In this document: positions 1 through 8,150 of the stretch, in pieces | Layout of the letters: each line of letters opens with the position of its first letter | How positions within the stretch are numbered: position 1 is the first letter of the stretch | DNA from: Bacillus halotolerans | Lineage (GTDB): Bacteria > Bacillota > Bacilli > Bacillales > Bacillaceae | Direction: 5' to 3' | Assembly: GCF_001517105.1 (NCBI RefSeq) | Contig: NZ_LPVF01000001.1 | Location: 248,001 to 312,000, forward strand | Length of the DNA stretch: 64,000 nt | The notes under the pieces: model-generated | What the model was told of the DNA's origin: nothing | Seen by the model: only the letters and a program-made list of their open reading frames with translations | The model's database searches: none | Made by a program: the position numbers and the translations under genes

Positions 1-411
1 GATGCGGTAAGCTTACAGGTCACGCATCAGACAACAAAGCTTAACCCGGAAATACGAAACGGCCGTCCCCGCATTCATGTTCACGTGACGGTTGAAGGCA
101 TAATAGACGCAGTAAAGTATCCATTTCATTTGTCTGACCCAAAGGTGTTAGCCGATATCGAAAAAGCACTCAATAAACAGCTGGAAAAGGAAATCAGCCA
201 TGCAGTTGAAAAGATAAAGGAACATAAAATCGACTTTATCGGATTCGGAGACACGATATACAGGAAGTATCCGAAGCAGTGGAAAAAAATGAGGGATACA
301 TGGGACAAAGAATATTTGCCTGATCTGCCTGTCGATATAAAGGCGGAGACGTATATCAGAAGAACGGGGCTGCGAAATAATCCGCTCAGAAACCAGCTTA
401 ATCATGAATAG
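1..411 (+). CDS. gerKC: Spore germinant receptor subunit C, C-terminal part (GerKC)
   Basis: The reading frame is open from base 1, so the gene begins upstream of the window; about 136 codons remain. The family is the Ger(x)C lipoprotein subunit of spore germinant receptors, anchored on the outer face of the spore inner membrane, where A, B and C subunits respond together to nutrients (GerK acts in the glucose/fructose/asparagine/K+ response). The visible part holds the typical C-terminal domain with an amphipathic helix rich in Lys/Glu (EKALNKQLEKEISHAVEKIKE) followed by an aromatic, Trp-containing tail (KKMRDTWDKEY). It stops 22 bases before gerKB, fitting one operon. The call rests on this domain plus the adjacent gerKB; confidence is high for the family and good for the K type. 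Confidence 0.9.
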   Translation, partial: DAVSLQVTHQTTKLNPEIRNGRPRIHVHVTVEGIIDAVKYPFHLSDPKVLADIEKALNKQLEKEISHAVEKIKEHKIDFIGFGDTIYRKYPKQWKKMRDTWDKEYLPDLPVDIKAETYIRRTGLRNNPLRNQLNHE

Positions 412-433
412 GTCAAGAAAGGAGTAGTGACAG

Positions 434-1558
434 ATGGAAAAAGCCAAAATCAGCATTAGGCAGCTGTTTGTCATGATGATCATTTTTGAGCTGGGCAGCT
501 CCTTATTGATTACACCGGGAACGATGGCGGGCCGGGATGCCTGGATAGCAGTGCTGTTAGGCTGTGCAGTTGGTTTATTTCTTTTTTACTTGTATCAGGG
601 GATCTATCAATGCTATCCGGAGTTCTCCCCGAAAGAATACATGGATGATATGCTCGGCAAAAAGCTGAGCTGGTTCTTTTCGTTTCTTTATATCTTATAT
701 TTTGCATATATTGCCGCCCGGGTGCTGCGTGATTTCGGAGAAATGCTGCTGACGTTTGCTTACCATGATACTCCGATTATCATCGTGAATGCTTTACTAA
801 TGGTGGTCAGCATATATGCCGTCAGAAAAGGAATTGAAGTGCTGGCGCGGGCGGGCGAGCTTCTCTTCGGGGCAATGTATCTATTGGGTGCGCTCGGTCT
901 CGTGCTGATCATTGTATCGGGTTCCATAGATCTGAAAAATTTAAAACCGGTTTTAGCAGACGGGATTTTCCCTGTTATTCATTCTGTTTTTACACAAACC
1001 ATGTACGTTCCGTTCGGTGAAATTGTTTTATTTGTAATGATTTTCCCTAATCTCAATGATCGCAAGAATGTCAAAAAAGTGGGGATGCTCGCTACGGTCA
1101 TCAGCGGATTGATTGTGGCGCTTACCGTAGCGATTAATATCAGTGTGCTTGATGTTGATCTGACATTGCGATCGCAGTTTCCGCTTTTAAGTACGATTCA
1201 GACAATCAAAGTGGAAGAATTTCTGGATCGGCTTGATATCTTTTTTATGCTGGCACTGATTATCGGCGGCTTTTTCAAAGTCAGCCTCTATCTGTATGCG
1301 GTGGTGGTGGGTGCGTCCACTCTTTTTAAGGAAAAAAATCCTTCACAGTTGGCATATCCAATGGGACTGGGCATACTCATCCTCTCTATCGCAATTGCCA
1401 CCAACTTTTCAGAGCATCTAAATGAAGGGCTGAAAGTAGTGCCGCTGTACATTCATTTGCCCTTTCAAGTGCTGTTTCCATTATTTCTGTTTATCCTCGC
1501 TGTTTGGAAAAAGAAGAGAAGAGAGAAATCAAAGCAGGCTGAAAAACAGAAACAATAA
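434..1558 (+). CDS. gerKB: Spore germinant receptor subunit B, permease-like (GerKB)
   Basis: A 374-residue integral membrane protein of the GerB family (amino acid/polyamine/organocation permease superfamily), with about ten hydrophobic segments and a short basic cytoplasmic tail (WKKKRREKSKQAEKQ). In B. subtilis GerKB is thought to be the germinant-sensing subunit of the GerK receptor in the spore inner membrane. The start has a good ribosome site (AAAGGAGTAGTGACAG before ATG). Length is normal for the family (about 365-375). It is the last gene of the gerK operon, followed directly by a hairpin terminator. Confidence 0.93.
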   Translation: MEKAKISIRQLFVMMIIFELGSSLLITPGTMAGRDAWIAVLLGCAVGLFLFYLYQGIYQCYPEFSPKEYMDDMLGKKLSWFFSFLYILYFAYIAARVLRDFGEMLLTFAYHDTPIIIVNALLMVVSIYAVRKGIEVLARAGELLFGAMYLLGALGLVLIIVSGSIDLKNLKPVLADGIFPVIHSVFTQTMYVPFGEIVLFVMIFPNLNDRKNVKKVGMLATVISGLIVALTVAINISVLDVDLTLRSQFPLLSTIQTIKVEEFLDRLDIFFMLALIIGGFFKVSLYLYAVVVGASTLFKEKNPSQLAYPMGLGILILSIAIATNFSEHLNEGLKVVPLYIHLPFQVLFPLFLFILAVWKKKRREKSKQAEKQKQ

Positions 1559-1591
1559 AAAGAGCGGGGGGATGCAGCCGCCGCTCTTTTT
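1557..1591 (+). terminator. Rho-independent terminator after gerKB
   Basis: Eleven-base complementary arms AAAAAGAGCGG and CCGCTCTTTTT, with a T run, start at the gerKB stop codon. They end the germination operon before the oppositely oriented yclHI genes. Confidence 0.85.
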
Positions 1592-1660
1592 ACGTTCACT
1601 TCTATATAAAAGGGGGATATAGGTTGCGCCCCTGTCTGCACTGGCAGAGGCGCGTTTTTG

Positions 1661-2341
1661 TTAGACGACTGCGGCGTTTTCCGTCACAGTAAAGCTTCCT
1701 CGTGAAAGTCTGATGTTAGTGTCAGAGACCCTTGCAATTTGTTCATCATGCGTCACCATGATGATGCATTTATTTTCTTTGTGCGCCAAATCCTGAAAGA
1801 GCCGCACAATTTCTTTTGACGTATCCTCGTCAAGGTTTCCGGTCGGTTCATCGGCTACGATCAAGTCCGTGTCACAGCAAAACGCTCTTGTAATGGAAAC
1901 ACGCTGCTGCTGTCCGCCGCTTAATGTCAGCACCTTTTGCCGGGCTTGTTTTTCATTGATGCCGACCTTCTCCAGCATCTCCAACGCAAATGCTTCTTTG
2001 TTCTTTTCCTTTGAACCTGTGATTTCCATGGCGGTTGTCACATTTTGCAGAGCTGTCATATATGGAAGCAGGTTGTACGCCTGAAAGACAATGGATACGT
2101 ATTTATTTCTGAAATTCGTCAATCCGATTTTGGAAACAGCTTTTTCGTCATAAAGGATATGTCCTTCTTTAGGTGCGTCAAGTCCGCCTGCCAGAGACAG
2201 GAAGGTCGTTTTTCCTGTCCCTGATGTGCCGACAATTGTGTAAAATTTACCTTTTTCAAAGCTGATATTGATATCCTGAAACAAGGGCTGGCTTTTGTCT
2301 TTATACCAGTAGCCGACTTGTTGAAATTCTAATAAGCTCAT
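1661..2341 (-). CDS. yclH: ABC transporter ATP-binding protein YclH
   Basis: A 226-residue ATPase of the LolD/MacB-like class that powers MacB-type permeases. Walker A GTSGTGKTT is at about residues 38-46, the signature LSGGQQQR at about 140, Walker B LIVADEPTG at about 160 and the H-loop VTHDE near 197. Its start lies 15 bases after the yclI stop, so both are one minus-strand operon and the two proteins should form one transporter. The substrate is not known from the sequence. In this family such pairs often export peptides or lipophilic compounds, or act in envelope stress. The neighbouring divergent two-component system yclJK is a plausible regulator (inference). Confidence 0.92.
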   Translation of the reverse strand: MSLLEFQQVGYWYKDKSQPLFQDINISFEKGKFYTIVGTSGTGKTTFLSLAGGLDAPKEGHILYDEKAVSKIGLTNFRNKYVSIVFQAYNLLPYMTALQNVTTAMEITGSKEKNKEAFALEMLEKVGINEKQARQKVLTLSGGQQQRVSITRAFCCDTDLIVADEPTGNLDEDTSKEIVRLFQDLAHKENKCIIMVTHDEQIARVSDTNIRLSRGSFTVTENAAVV

Positions 2342-2356
2342 TCGTTTCGCCTCTTT

Positions 2357-3811
2357 CTATTCCTGTTTTGTCAATATTGTTTTCGGGTGGAGCCGCAGTA
2401 CTGAAATAGACGGCAGCAGCGTTGCAATGACAGCGATTAACATTCCGATTCCGCCGAGAACAAGCATATCGTTCATCGAAACTGCCACATTCAGTGAATC
2501 AATGACGTCCGCGTTTGAAGAGCTTTGGCCGAACATTCCGTGGCCCATGCCGCCCCCGCCGCCGGGCATTTGGCCGCTTGCGGTTTGTGTTGAATCAGTT
2601 GATGAACTGATCTGCTGGGATAACAGCTGATTGACGAGCTGGTTGGCGACCAGATTTCCAGTCACTGATGCAATGCCGATGGCCACAACAGCCACGACCA
2701 GAATCTCAGTTAAGAACTGGCCAATCAGCTTCCACCGTTTTTCACCGATCGCCATTAACACACCCATCTCATATTTGCGCTCTCTGATTGACATCATGAC
2801 AATGAGGCCAAGAATGACAGCGCCTGCTACTGATACAAGGTACACAACGTTTTTAGAGAAAGAAGCTACATTTTCGATAGGACCGACCATTTGCTGGTAA
2901 AGCTGATCGTTTGTATTTAATGTAAACGTATCAAAGTCAATTGACGTTTTCTTCGCTGCTTTTACGAATGCATCAATATGTTCAGCATCGTCCATATCAT
3001 AAACAGCTGAATCAATCGTGTTTTTATAATCGTCACCTTTCAGCGCCGCTGTTGCTGTGTAAGGCGTGTAAAGCTTATTGTAAGGATTTAAGAATGAGAA
3101 ATTCTGGGCTTGGTCATCGCCTGAAGACGTTGTTTTATAAATACCGACAACCTTCAGTTTGACTGTTGTATCTTCGTCAGTTGCTGATTCAATTGTGATG
3201 GAATCCCCAACGCTTACATCATTTTCTTCTGCTAATGTTTCATTGATCACTGTGACGTTTTTGCCGACATCAGATTTTGTAATCGCGCGCCCGTCTGTGA
3301 TTTTTGAATCTCCGTCAGAGAATTCCTCTAACAGCGACGTGCTGATGACGCCTTCAATCGAAAGATCGGCTTGAACCATTTGTTTTCCGCCTTGCATTGG
3401 AGCGCCTTTTGTATCGCTTGAGCTTGAGTCTGTGCTCGAATCACTAGAGCTTGAGCTTTCAATCGCATCGAAGTTTCCGGCGTTGGCTGAAGCTGATGTA
3501 ATGAAGTTGTAGCTCTTCACATGATCAAGCGCTGTCAGCTTATTGGCATCAGACACTTTTATCGGTGTAGATTCGAAGCTGCGTTTTTCACCGCTGTCCT
3601 GCTGCTTCTCCATTTGTTTTTGCCGGTCAACTTGAAGCGTTACGGTTCCGCCCAGCTCCTGTCTGGCAAGGTCGCTGGATTTTTGAGCTGCTGACTGGAT
3701 CGTGAGGCCAGACAGAACAAATATACAAATCACTGTAAACACAAATAACTGCAAAAACGTTTTTCCTTTTTTGGCCTTCATGTTCCAAAAAGCCCGTTTG
3801 ATAAAATTCAT
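2357..3811 (-). CDS. yclI: MacB-like ABC transporter permease YclI
   Basis: A 484-residue FtsX/MacB-type permease. There is one N-terminal membrane segment (about 18-40), a long extracytoplasmic domain (about 45-320) and three C-terminal membrane segments. This is the topology of mechanotransmission ABC proteins that do not carry substrate through the membrane. The extracytoplasmic part contains a low-complexity Ser/Asp stretch around residues 115-133. A second loop, between the second and third of the C-terminal clustered segments, is rich in Gly, Met, His and Ser (GGGGGMGHGMFGQSSS). Translated first, just upstream of yclH. The start has AGGAACATAA before ATG, a weak ribosome site. Function beyond the family is unknown. 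Confidence 0.9.
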   Translation of the reverse strand: MNFIKRAFWNMKAKKGKTFLQLFVFTVICIFVLSGLTIQSAAQKSSDLARQELGGTVTLQVDRQKQMEKQQDSGEKRSFESTPIKVSDANKLTALDHVKSYNFITSASANAGNFDAIESSSSSDSSTDSSSSDTKGAPMQGGKQMVQADLSIEGVISTSLLEEFSDGDSKITDGRAITKSDVGKNVTVINETLAEENDVSVGDSITIESATDEDTTVKLKVVGIYKTTSSGDDQAQNFSFLNPYNKLYTPYTATAALKGDDYKNTIDSAVYDMDDAEHIDAFVKAAKKTSIDFDTFTLNTNDQLYQQMVGPIENVASFSKNVVYLVSVAGAVILGLIVMMSIRERKYEMGVLMAIGEKRWKLIGQFLTEILVVAVVAIGIASVTGNLVANQLVNQLLSQQISSSTDSTQTASGQMPGGGGGMGHGMFGQSSSNADVIDSLNVAVSMNDMLVLGGIGMLIAVIATLLPSISVLRLHPKTILTKQE

Positions 3812-4023
3812 TTATGTTCCTCCGTATAGGTATTTTTATGGATAACACCGCCTGTGAGGCTGGCCCGCTTGTTGATAAATTTATAGTAGTCCAAAGGTAT
3901 GAAAAAAATATGAACAATCTATTTCTAGTTGATGAAATAAAAACTAACAATTGTGAAACCCAAAATTCTCTGTATAAAATGGTGCTATTATATAGAAAAG
4001 CATCAAAACAATCGGAGGATCCA

Positions 4024-4707
4024 ATGAAAATTTTAATGATAGAAGATAACGTTAGTGTTTGTACGATGACAGAGATGTTCTTTTTTAAGGAAGGTTTTGA
4101 AGCTGAATTTGTTCATGACGGTTTAGAGGGGTATCAGCGCTTTGCGGAAGAGAATTGGGATTTGGTGATTCTGGATATTATGCTTCCGTCTATGGACGGC
4201 GTAACCATCTGCAGAAAAATAAGAGAGACAAGCACGGTTCCGATTATCATGCTGACTGCCAGAGACACCGAATCAGATCAGGTGATCGGCTTTGAGATGG
4301 GTGCGGACGATTATGTGACGAAGCCATTCAGCCCGCTGACATTGGTTGCCCGCATCAAAGCCGTGAACAGAAGATATCAGGCGACGGGCAAGGCGGCAGC
4401 TGAAGAAGATACGATTGAATCGGAATGCTTTAAAATTAATAAAAAGACGAGAGAAGTATTTTTAAACGGGGAGCCTGTTGAAAACCTCACGCCTAAGGAA
4501 TTTGACCTGCTTTATTACCTTGTGCAGAACCCGCGGCAGGTGTTTTCCAGAGAGCAGCTGCTTGAGCAGGTATGGGGCTATCAGTTCTACGGAGACGAAC
4601 GGACTGTCGATGTTCATATTAAACGGCTGCGGAAAAAGCTTGCGAGTGAGGACAGGCCTTTCCTATATACTGTATGGGGAGTAGGGTATAAATTTGATGA
4701 GGATTAA
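4024..4707 (+). CDS. yclJ: OmpR-family response regulator YclJ
   Basis: A 227-residue response regulator: receiver domain (1-120) with phospho-acceptor Asp at about residue 51 (LVILDIMLPSMDG), acidic pair ED at 7-8 and the Lys in DYVTKPFSP. A winged-helix DNA-binding domain follows (about 130-225, ending TVWGVGYKF). The chosen ATG has CGGAGGATCCA just upstream; the frame is open further 5' but without ribosome sites. It overlaps the start of yclK, the cognate kinase gene. In B. subtilis this pair responds to oxygen limitation in a ResD-linked way (established knowledge; no ResD site identified here). Confidence 0.93.
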   Translation: MKILMIEDNVSVCTMTEMFFFKEGFEAEFVHDGLEGYQRFAEENWDLVILDIMLPSMDGVTICRKIRETSTVPIIMLTARDTESDQVIGFEMGADDYVTKPFSPLTLVARIKAVNRRYQATGKAAAEEDTIESECFKINKKTREVFLNGEPVENLTPKEFDLLYYLVQNPRQVFSREQLLEQVWGYQFYGDERTVDVHIKRLRKKLASEDRPFLYTVWGVGYKFDED

Positions 4708-6103
4708 ATATTTGTATCAGCTGCTGCTGAGCCATGTCAGCATATTAATTTTAGCATTTGTTATCATTATTTCTCTTTTTTCTCACTTCGTGAAAGAGTT
4801 TGCCTACCAAAATAAAGTAGAGGAACTGACGTCATATGCGGTGCAGATTGCAAGCGAATTTCAAACCGGCCAGGTTGATATGCGCCGGCTGTACCCATAT
4901 CAGGATATATTACGCACAAGAAAGACACAGTTTATCATCTTTAATGAAGCACAGCAGCCTTATTTTCACCCTGAAGACTTTCACCCACGGGAAAAGCTGA
5001 AGAAAGCGGAGTGGGAGAAGCTGAAAAAAGGGCAGGTGGTCATGAACAGAGCGGATGGCCGTTTTAACGATGAGGTTTCCCTTGTTGCACAGCCGATTTT
5101 TGTTAACAATGAATTTAAAGGCGCGGTACTGCTGATTTCTCCAATCAGCGGCGTAGAGCAAATGATTAACCAGGTCAACCTCTATATGTTTTACGCGATA
5201 ATCAGCACGCTTGTCATTACCATTCTCGTCAGCTGGCTGCTTTCCAAATTCCATGTGAAACGCATTCAAAAGCTGAGAGAAGCAACGGATAAAGTAGCTT
5301 CCGGCGACTATGACATCCACTTGGAAAACGGCTACCGGGATGAAATCGGGGTGCTGGCGTCTGACTTTAATATCATGGCGAAAAAATTAAAGCAGTCGAG
5401 GGATGAAATCGATCGGCTTGAGAAGCGGAGAAGGCAGTTTATTGCCGATGTATCTCATGAATTAAGAACGCCGCTGACAACCATTAACGGTTTGGTTGAA
5501 GGGCTGGACAGCAATACGATTCCAGAGGAGAATAAAGAAAAATGCTTCTCGCTCATCAGTGAGGAAACGAAGCGAATGCTGCGGCTCGTAAAAGAAAATC
5601 TCGATTACGAAAAAATCAGATCACAGCAAATCACCCTGAACAAGCTTGACGTTCCGCTGATTGAGGTATTCGAAATCATGAAAGAGCACCTTGAACAGCA
5701 GGCGGAAGAAAAGCAAAATAAGCTGATGATTCAGGTGGAGGACAGCGTGATCGTTCATGCCGACTATGACCGGTTAATTCAAATCCTCGTGAACATTACA
5801 AAAAACAGCATCCAATTTACGCAGCACGGTGACATTTGGCTGCGGGGAACAGAAGGGTATAAAGAGACCATTATCGAAATTGAAGATACGGGAATCGGCA
5901 TTTCAAAAGAGGATATCGAGCATATTTGGGAGCGGTTCTACAAAGCTGATATTTCAAGAACGAACACGGCGTACGGAGAATACGGCCTCGGCCTCTCCAT
6001 CGTCAAGCAGCTGGTGGAAATGCATCAAGGTACAATAGACATTAAGAGTGAACAAGGGAAAGGCACAACATTCATTATCCGCCTTCCTTTACCTGCAAAA
6101 TAG
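4697..6103 (+). CDS. yclK: Sensor histidine kinase YclK
   Basis: A 468-residue membrane kinase. Membrane segments near residues 8-30 and 160-180 enclose an extracytoplasmic sensor loop. A HAMP domain (about 182-235) follows, then the H-box FIADVSHELRTPLTTI with the phosphorylatable His, and the ATPase boxes N (ILVNITKNSI), G1 (EIEDTGIGIS), F (WERFYKAD) and G2 (YGLGLSIV). It should phosphorylate YclJ. The ATG overlaps the end of yclJ, indicating translational coupling; a TTG one codon earlier is an alternative start. The ligand or signal is not evident from the sequence. Confidence 0.93.
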   Translation: MRIKYLYQLLLSHVSILILAFVIIISLFSHFVKEFAYQNKVEELTSYAVQIASEFQTGQVDMRRLYPYQDILRTRKTQFIIFNEAQQPYFHPEDFHPREKLKKAEWEKLKKGQVVMNRADGRFNDEVSLVAQPIFVNNEFKGAVLLISPISGVEQMINQVNLYMFYAIISTLVITILVSWLLSKFHVKRIQKLREATDKVASGDYDIHLENGYRDEIGVLASDFNIMAKKLKQSRDEIDRLEKRRRQFIADVSHELRTPLTTINGLVEGLDSNTIPEENKEKCFSLISEETKRMLRLVKENLDYEKIRSQQITLNKLDVPLIEVFEIMKEHLEQQAEEKQNKLMIQVEDSVIVHADYDRLIQILVNITKNSIQFTQHGDIWLRGTEGYKETIIEIEDTGIGISKEDIEHIWERFYKADISRTNTAYGEYGLGLSIVKQLVEMHQGTIDIKSEQGKGTTFIIRLPLPAK

Positions 6104-6116
6104 CAATCAATCATGT

Positions 6117-6156
6117 AAGGCGGCGGCATATCGTCAGATGCTGCCGCCTTCTTCTT
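6117..6156 (+). terminator. Terminator after yclK
   Basis: Arms AAGGCGGCGGCAT and ATGCTGCCGCCTT pair with one wobble and are followed by TCTTCTTTC. It separates yclJK from rapC. Confidence 0.75.
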
Positions 6157-6186
6157 TCTAACATCGCTTCGGTATTCCTTTTTTTA

Positions 6187-6224
6187 TTGCGTGCTCCCGA
6201 AATAAAGATTGCGTGTTTTTCGGG
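6187..6224 (+). promoter_or_regulatory. Two ComA boxes upstream of rapC
   Basis: Two half-conserved ComA-type inverted repeats (consensus TTGCGG-N4-CCGCAA) lie 6 bases apart: TTGCGTGCTCCCGAAA at 6187-6202 and TTGCGTGTTTTTCGGG at 6209-6224. They sit 66-103 bases before the rapC ATG. Known biology: rapC is activated by phosphorylated ComA and RapC in turn blocks ComA DNA binding. A -10-like TAAAAT occurs near 6246-6251. Confidence 0.75.
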
Positions 6225-6289
6225 TTAGGACAGTCTGTAAACATGATAAAATATGACATAAACAGTTTTTTATGGGAGAGGGTGAAGGA

Positions 6290-7438
6290 ATGAAGAGCGG
6301 GGTAATTCCTTCTTCAGCGGTCGGTCAAAAAATTAACGAGTGGTACAAATATATCCGGACCTTCAGCGTGCCGGATGCCGAGGTGCTAAAAGCTGAAATC
6401 CAGCAGGAACTGAAACACATGCAGCATGATTCCAACTTGCTGTTATATTACTCACTAATGGAATTTCGCCACCAGCTTATGCTTGATTATCTCGAGCCGC
6501 TGGAGAAATTAAATATCGAAGACCAGCCAAGCCTGTCAGAATTATCACGAAATATAGACAGCAACCAAGCTGATCTGAAAGGGCTTCTCGATTATTATGT
6601 GAATTTTTTCCGCGGAATGTATGAGTTTGATAAGCGGGAATTTATTTCTGCCATTACATATTACAAACAGGCGGAGAAAAAACTTTCCTTTGTTTCCGAT
6701 CATATTGAACGGGCTGAATTTTATTTTAAAATCGCGGAAGCTTATTATTATATGAAGCAAACGTACTTTTCATTGATTCATATCAAAAATGCATATGAAA
6801 TTTATGTAGAGCAGGAAACCTATAATGTTCGGATTATCCAATGCCATTTTGTGTTCGGGGTTAACCTCATGGATGAGAGAAATTTTGAACAAGCCGCACG
6901 GCATTTCAAATTGGCGCTGGAGATGGCGGAAGCGGAACAAAAAGCCCAATTGGTCGGAAGAGCATTTTATAATTTAGGGCTGTGTTATTACAATCAAGAC
7001 CTCCTCGACCCTGCCATTGAACATTTTGAGAAAGCGGTTTCCACTTTTGAAAACAGCAGAATCACCAATTCTCTGCCTCAAGCATATTTTTTAATAACAC
7101 TTATTTATTATAAACGCGGAAAACATGAGAAGGCCTCGGAATATCACAAGAGGGGCTATGAATATGCTAAAGAAACAGACGATGCAGATTACGCGGTAAA
7201 ATTTGAGTTTTTACAATCCCTATATCAGGCACAGCCCAATACAGAAGGAATTGAACGATGTTTCCGATATTTAAAAAATAAAAATATGTATGCTGATATA
7301 GAGGATTTAGGCCTAGAAGTAGCAAAATATTACTATGAACAAAAATGGTTTGAACTGTCTGCTTCCTACTTTCTTAGAGTTGAAGAGGCAAGAAAACAAA
7401 TACAAAGGAGTGAAGGTTTGTATGAAATTGAAATCTAA
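6290..7438 (+). CDS. rapC: Response regulator aspartate phosphatase-family protein RapC
   Basis: A 382-residue RRNPP protein: an N-terminal three-helix bundle (about 1-75) and a C-terminal superhelix of TPR motifs (about 100-370, for example AFYNLGLCYYNQDLLDPAIEHFEKAV). RapC binds ComA and prevents it from activating competence and surfactin genes; imported PhrC pentapeptide (CSF) binds the TPR domain and releases ComA. I chose the second Met (MKSGVIPSS), 18 bases inside the longer frame, because GGGAGAGGGTGAAGGA lies just upstream and the length then equals B. subtilis RapC. The 3' end overlaps phrC by 17 bases. Confidence 0.95.
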   Translation: MKSGVIPSSAVGQKINEWYKYIRTFSVPDAEVLKAEIQQELKHMQHDSNLLLYYSLMEFRHQLMLDYLEPLEKLNIEDQPSLSELSRNIDSNQADLKGLLDYYVNFFRGMYEFDKREFISAITYYKQAEKKLSFVSDHIERAEFYFKIAEAYYYMKQTYFSLIHIKNAYEIYVEQETYNVRIIQCHFVFGVNLMDERNFEQAARHFKLALEMAEAEQKAQLVGRAFYNLGLCYYNQDLLDPAIEHFEKAVSTFENSRITNSLPQAYFLITLIYYKRGKHEKASEYHKRGYEYAKETDDADYAVKFEFLQSLYQAQPNTEGIERCFRYLKNKNMYADIEDLGLEVAKYYYEQKWFELSASYFLRVEEARKQIQRSEGLYEIEI

Positions 7439-7544
7439 GTTATTTGTTATTTGTTTGGCTGCAGCAGCTGTTTTTACAGCGGTTGGCGTCTCTGCACATG
7501 CTGAAGCATCCGACTTTCATGTCACAGAAAGAGGAATGACGTAA
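7422..7544 (+). CDS. phrC: PhrC pre-pro-peptide, source of competence and sporulation factor
   Basis: A 40-residue peptide with a basic start (MKLKSK), a hydrophobic export segment (LFVICLAAAAVFTAVGV) and a mature C-terminus ERGMT, which is exactly the known CSF pentapeptide. The precursor is secreted, processed by extracellular proteases and re-imported by Opp to inhibit RapC (and, at higher level, act on sporulation control). The ribosome site AAAGGAGTGAAGGTTTGT lies inside rapC, so the two are coupled. In B. subtilis phrC also has its own SigH promoter inside rapC; I did not pin it down here. A hairpin terminator follows at once. Confidence 0.97.
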   Translation: MKLKSKLFVICLAAAAVFTAVGVSAHAEASDFHVTERGMT

Positions 7545-7552
7545 GAACCAGG

Positions 7553-7584
7553 CCCCTTCTCAATAAGAGAAGGGGTTTTCTTTT
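7553..7584 (+). terminator. Terminator after phrC
   Basis: Perfect nine-base arms CCCCTTCTC and GAGAAGGGG around loop AATAA, then TTTTCTTTT. Confidence 0.9.
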
Positions 7585-7648
7585 AAAGAAACAGCAACGC
7601 AGGATATGGACCTTACGGCGCCGCCTGATTCATGGAGATTCCTTTTTC

Positions 7649-7741
7649 TTAGTAGCCTCCGTTAAAAAATGCAGTTCCCACGATAATTAAGAGGATAAAT
7701 AACACAACAATCAAAGCAAAAGAGTTTCCGTAACCAGACAT
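7649..7741 (-). CDS. yczM: YjcZ-family tiny membrane protein YczM
   Basis: A 30-residue protein, [18 protein letters not shown] then [12 protein letters not shown], that is almost entirely one hydrophobic helix with Gly/Tyr-rich ends. This is the YjcZ/sporulation-associated small-protein family; molecular function is unknown. The start is well supported by AAGGAGGTGGCACAG before ATG. It is a paralogue of the gene at 7888-7998, with which it shares the core [19 protein letters not shown]; tandem copies are usual for this family. Confidence 0.85.
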   Translation of the reverse strand: MSGYGNSFALIVVLFILLIIVGTAFFNGGY

Positions 7742-7887
7742 CTGTGCCACCTCCTTGTGAGATTACTTTATGATATGCTGCATAAACGCGGTGGACAGGG
7801 CTTTCAGGATATAGATTGAAAAATAAAGAAAACAACTAAAAAACGCCGCATGACAATGGTATTGTCTTACGGCGCTGTACTGCAGAC

Positions 7888-7998
7888 TTAGAAGCCTCTT
7901 GTAAATGCAGTACCTACGATAATTAATAGAATAAACAATACAACGATCAAAGCGAAAGAACCGATGCCGTAACCGCCGCCGTTAGCGTATCCTGACAT
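7888..7998 (-). CDS. yczN: YjcZ-family tiny membrane protein YczN
   Basis: A 36-residue protein with an N-terminal glycine-rich segment (MSGYANGGGYGIG) and one hydrophobic helix ([19 protein letters not shown]) ending TRGF. Ribosome site GGGAGGTGAAGCCTT before ATG. It is a longer paralogue of the gene at 7649-7741, separated from it by 146 bases. Members of the family are commonly linked to sporulation; what they do is not known. Confidence 0.85.
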   Translation of the reverse strand: MSGYANGGGYGIGSFALIVVLFILLIIVGTAFTRGF

Positions 7999-8115
7999 AA
8001 GGCTTCACCTCCCTATGATGGATACTGCAAAATATGCGGACATGGCCGGATTGATAGGGATAATAGTGGACAAGGCAAAAAAATGAACAATTCGGCTATC
8101 GCGGCGGGCAATATA

Positions 8116-8141
8116 AAAAGCGGGCCCTGCCGCCCGCTTTT
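8116..8141 (-). terminator. Terminator after aspartokinase gene yclM
   Basis: Perfect ten-base arms AAAAGCGGGC and GCCCGCTTTT lie just 3' of the minus-strand stop at 8151; in minus orientation the tail is TTTTTATAT. Confidence 0.8.
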
Positions 8142-8150
8142 ATGTATAGA

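Noticed and set aside
148-483. 111-codon minus-strand frame across the gerKC end and gerKB start
   Set aside because: It lies antisense over two well-supported germination genes, has no ribosome site and no recognisable domain.
3420-3460. CRISPR-like or tandem DNA repeat in yclI
   Set aside because: The repetitive look comes from Ser/Asp codons in a low-complexity protein segment; no spaced identical repeats exist.
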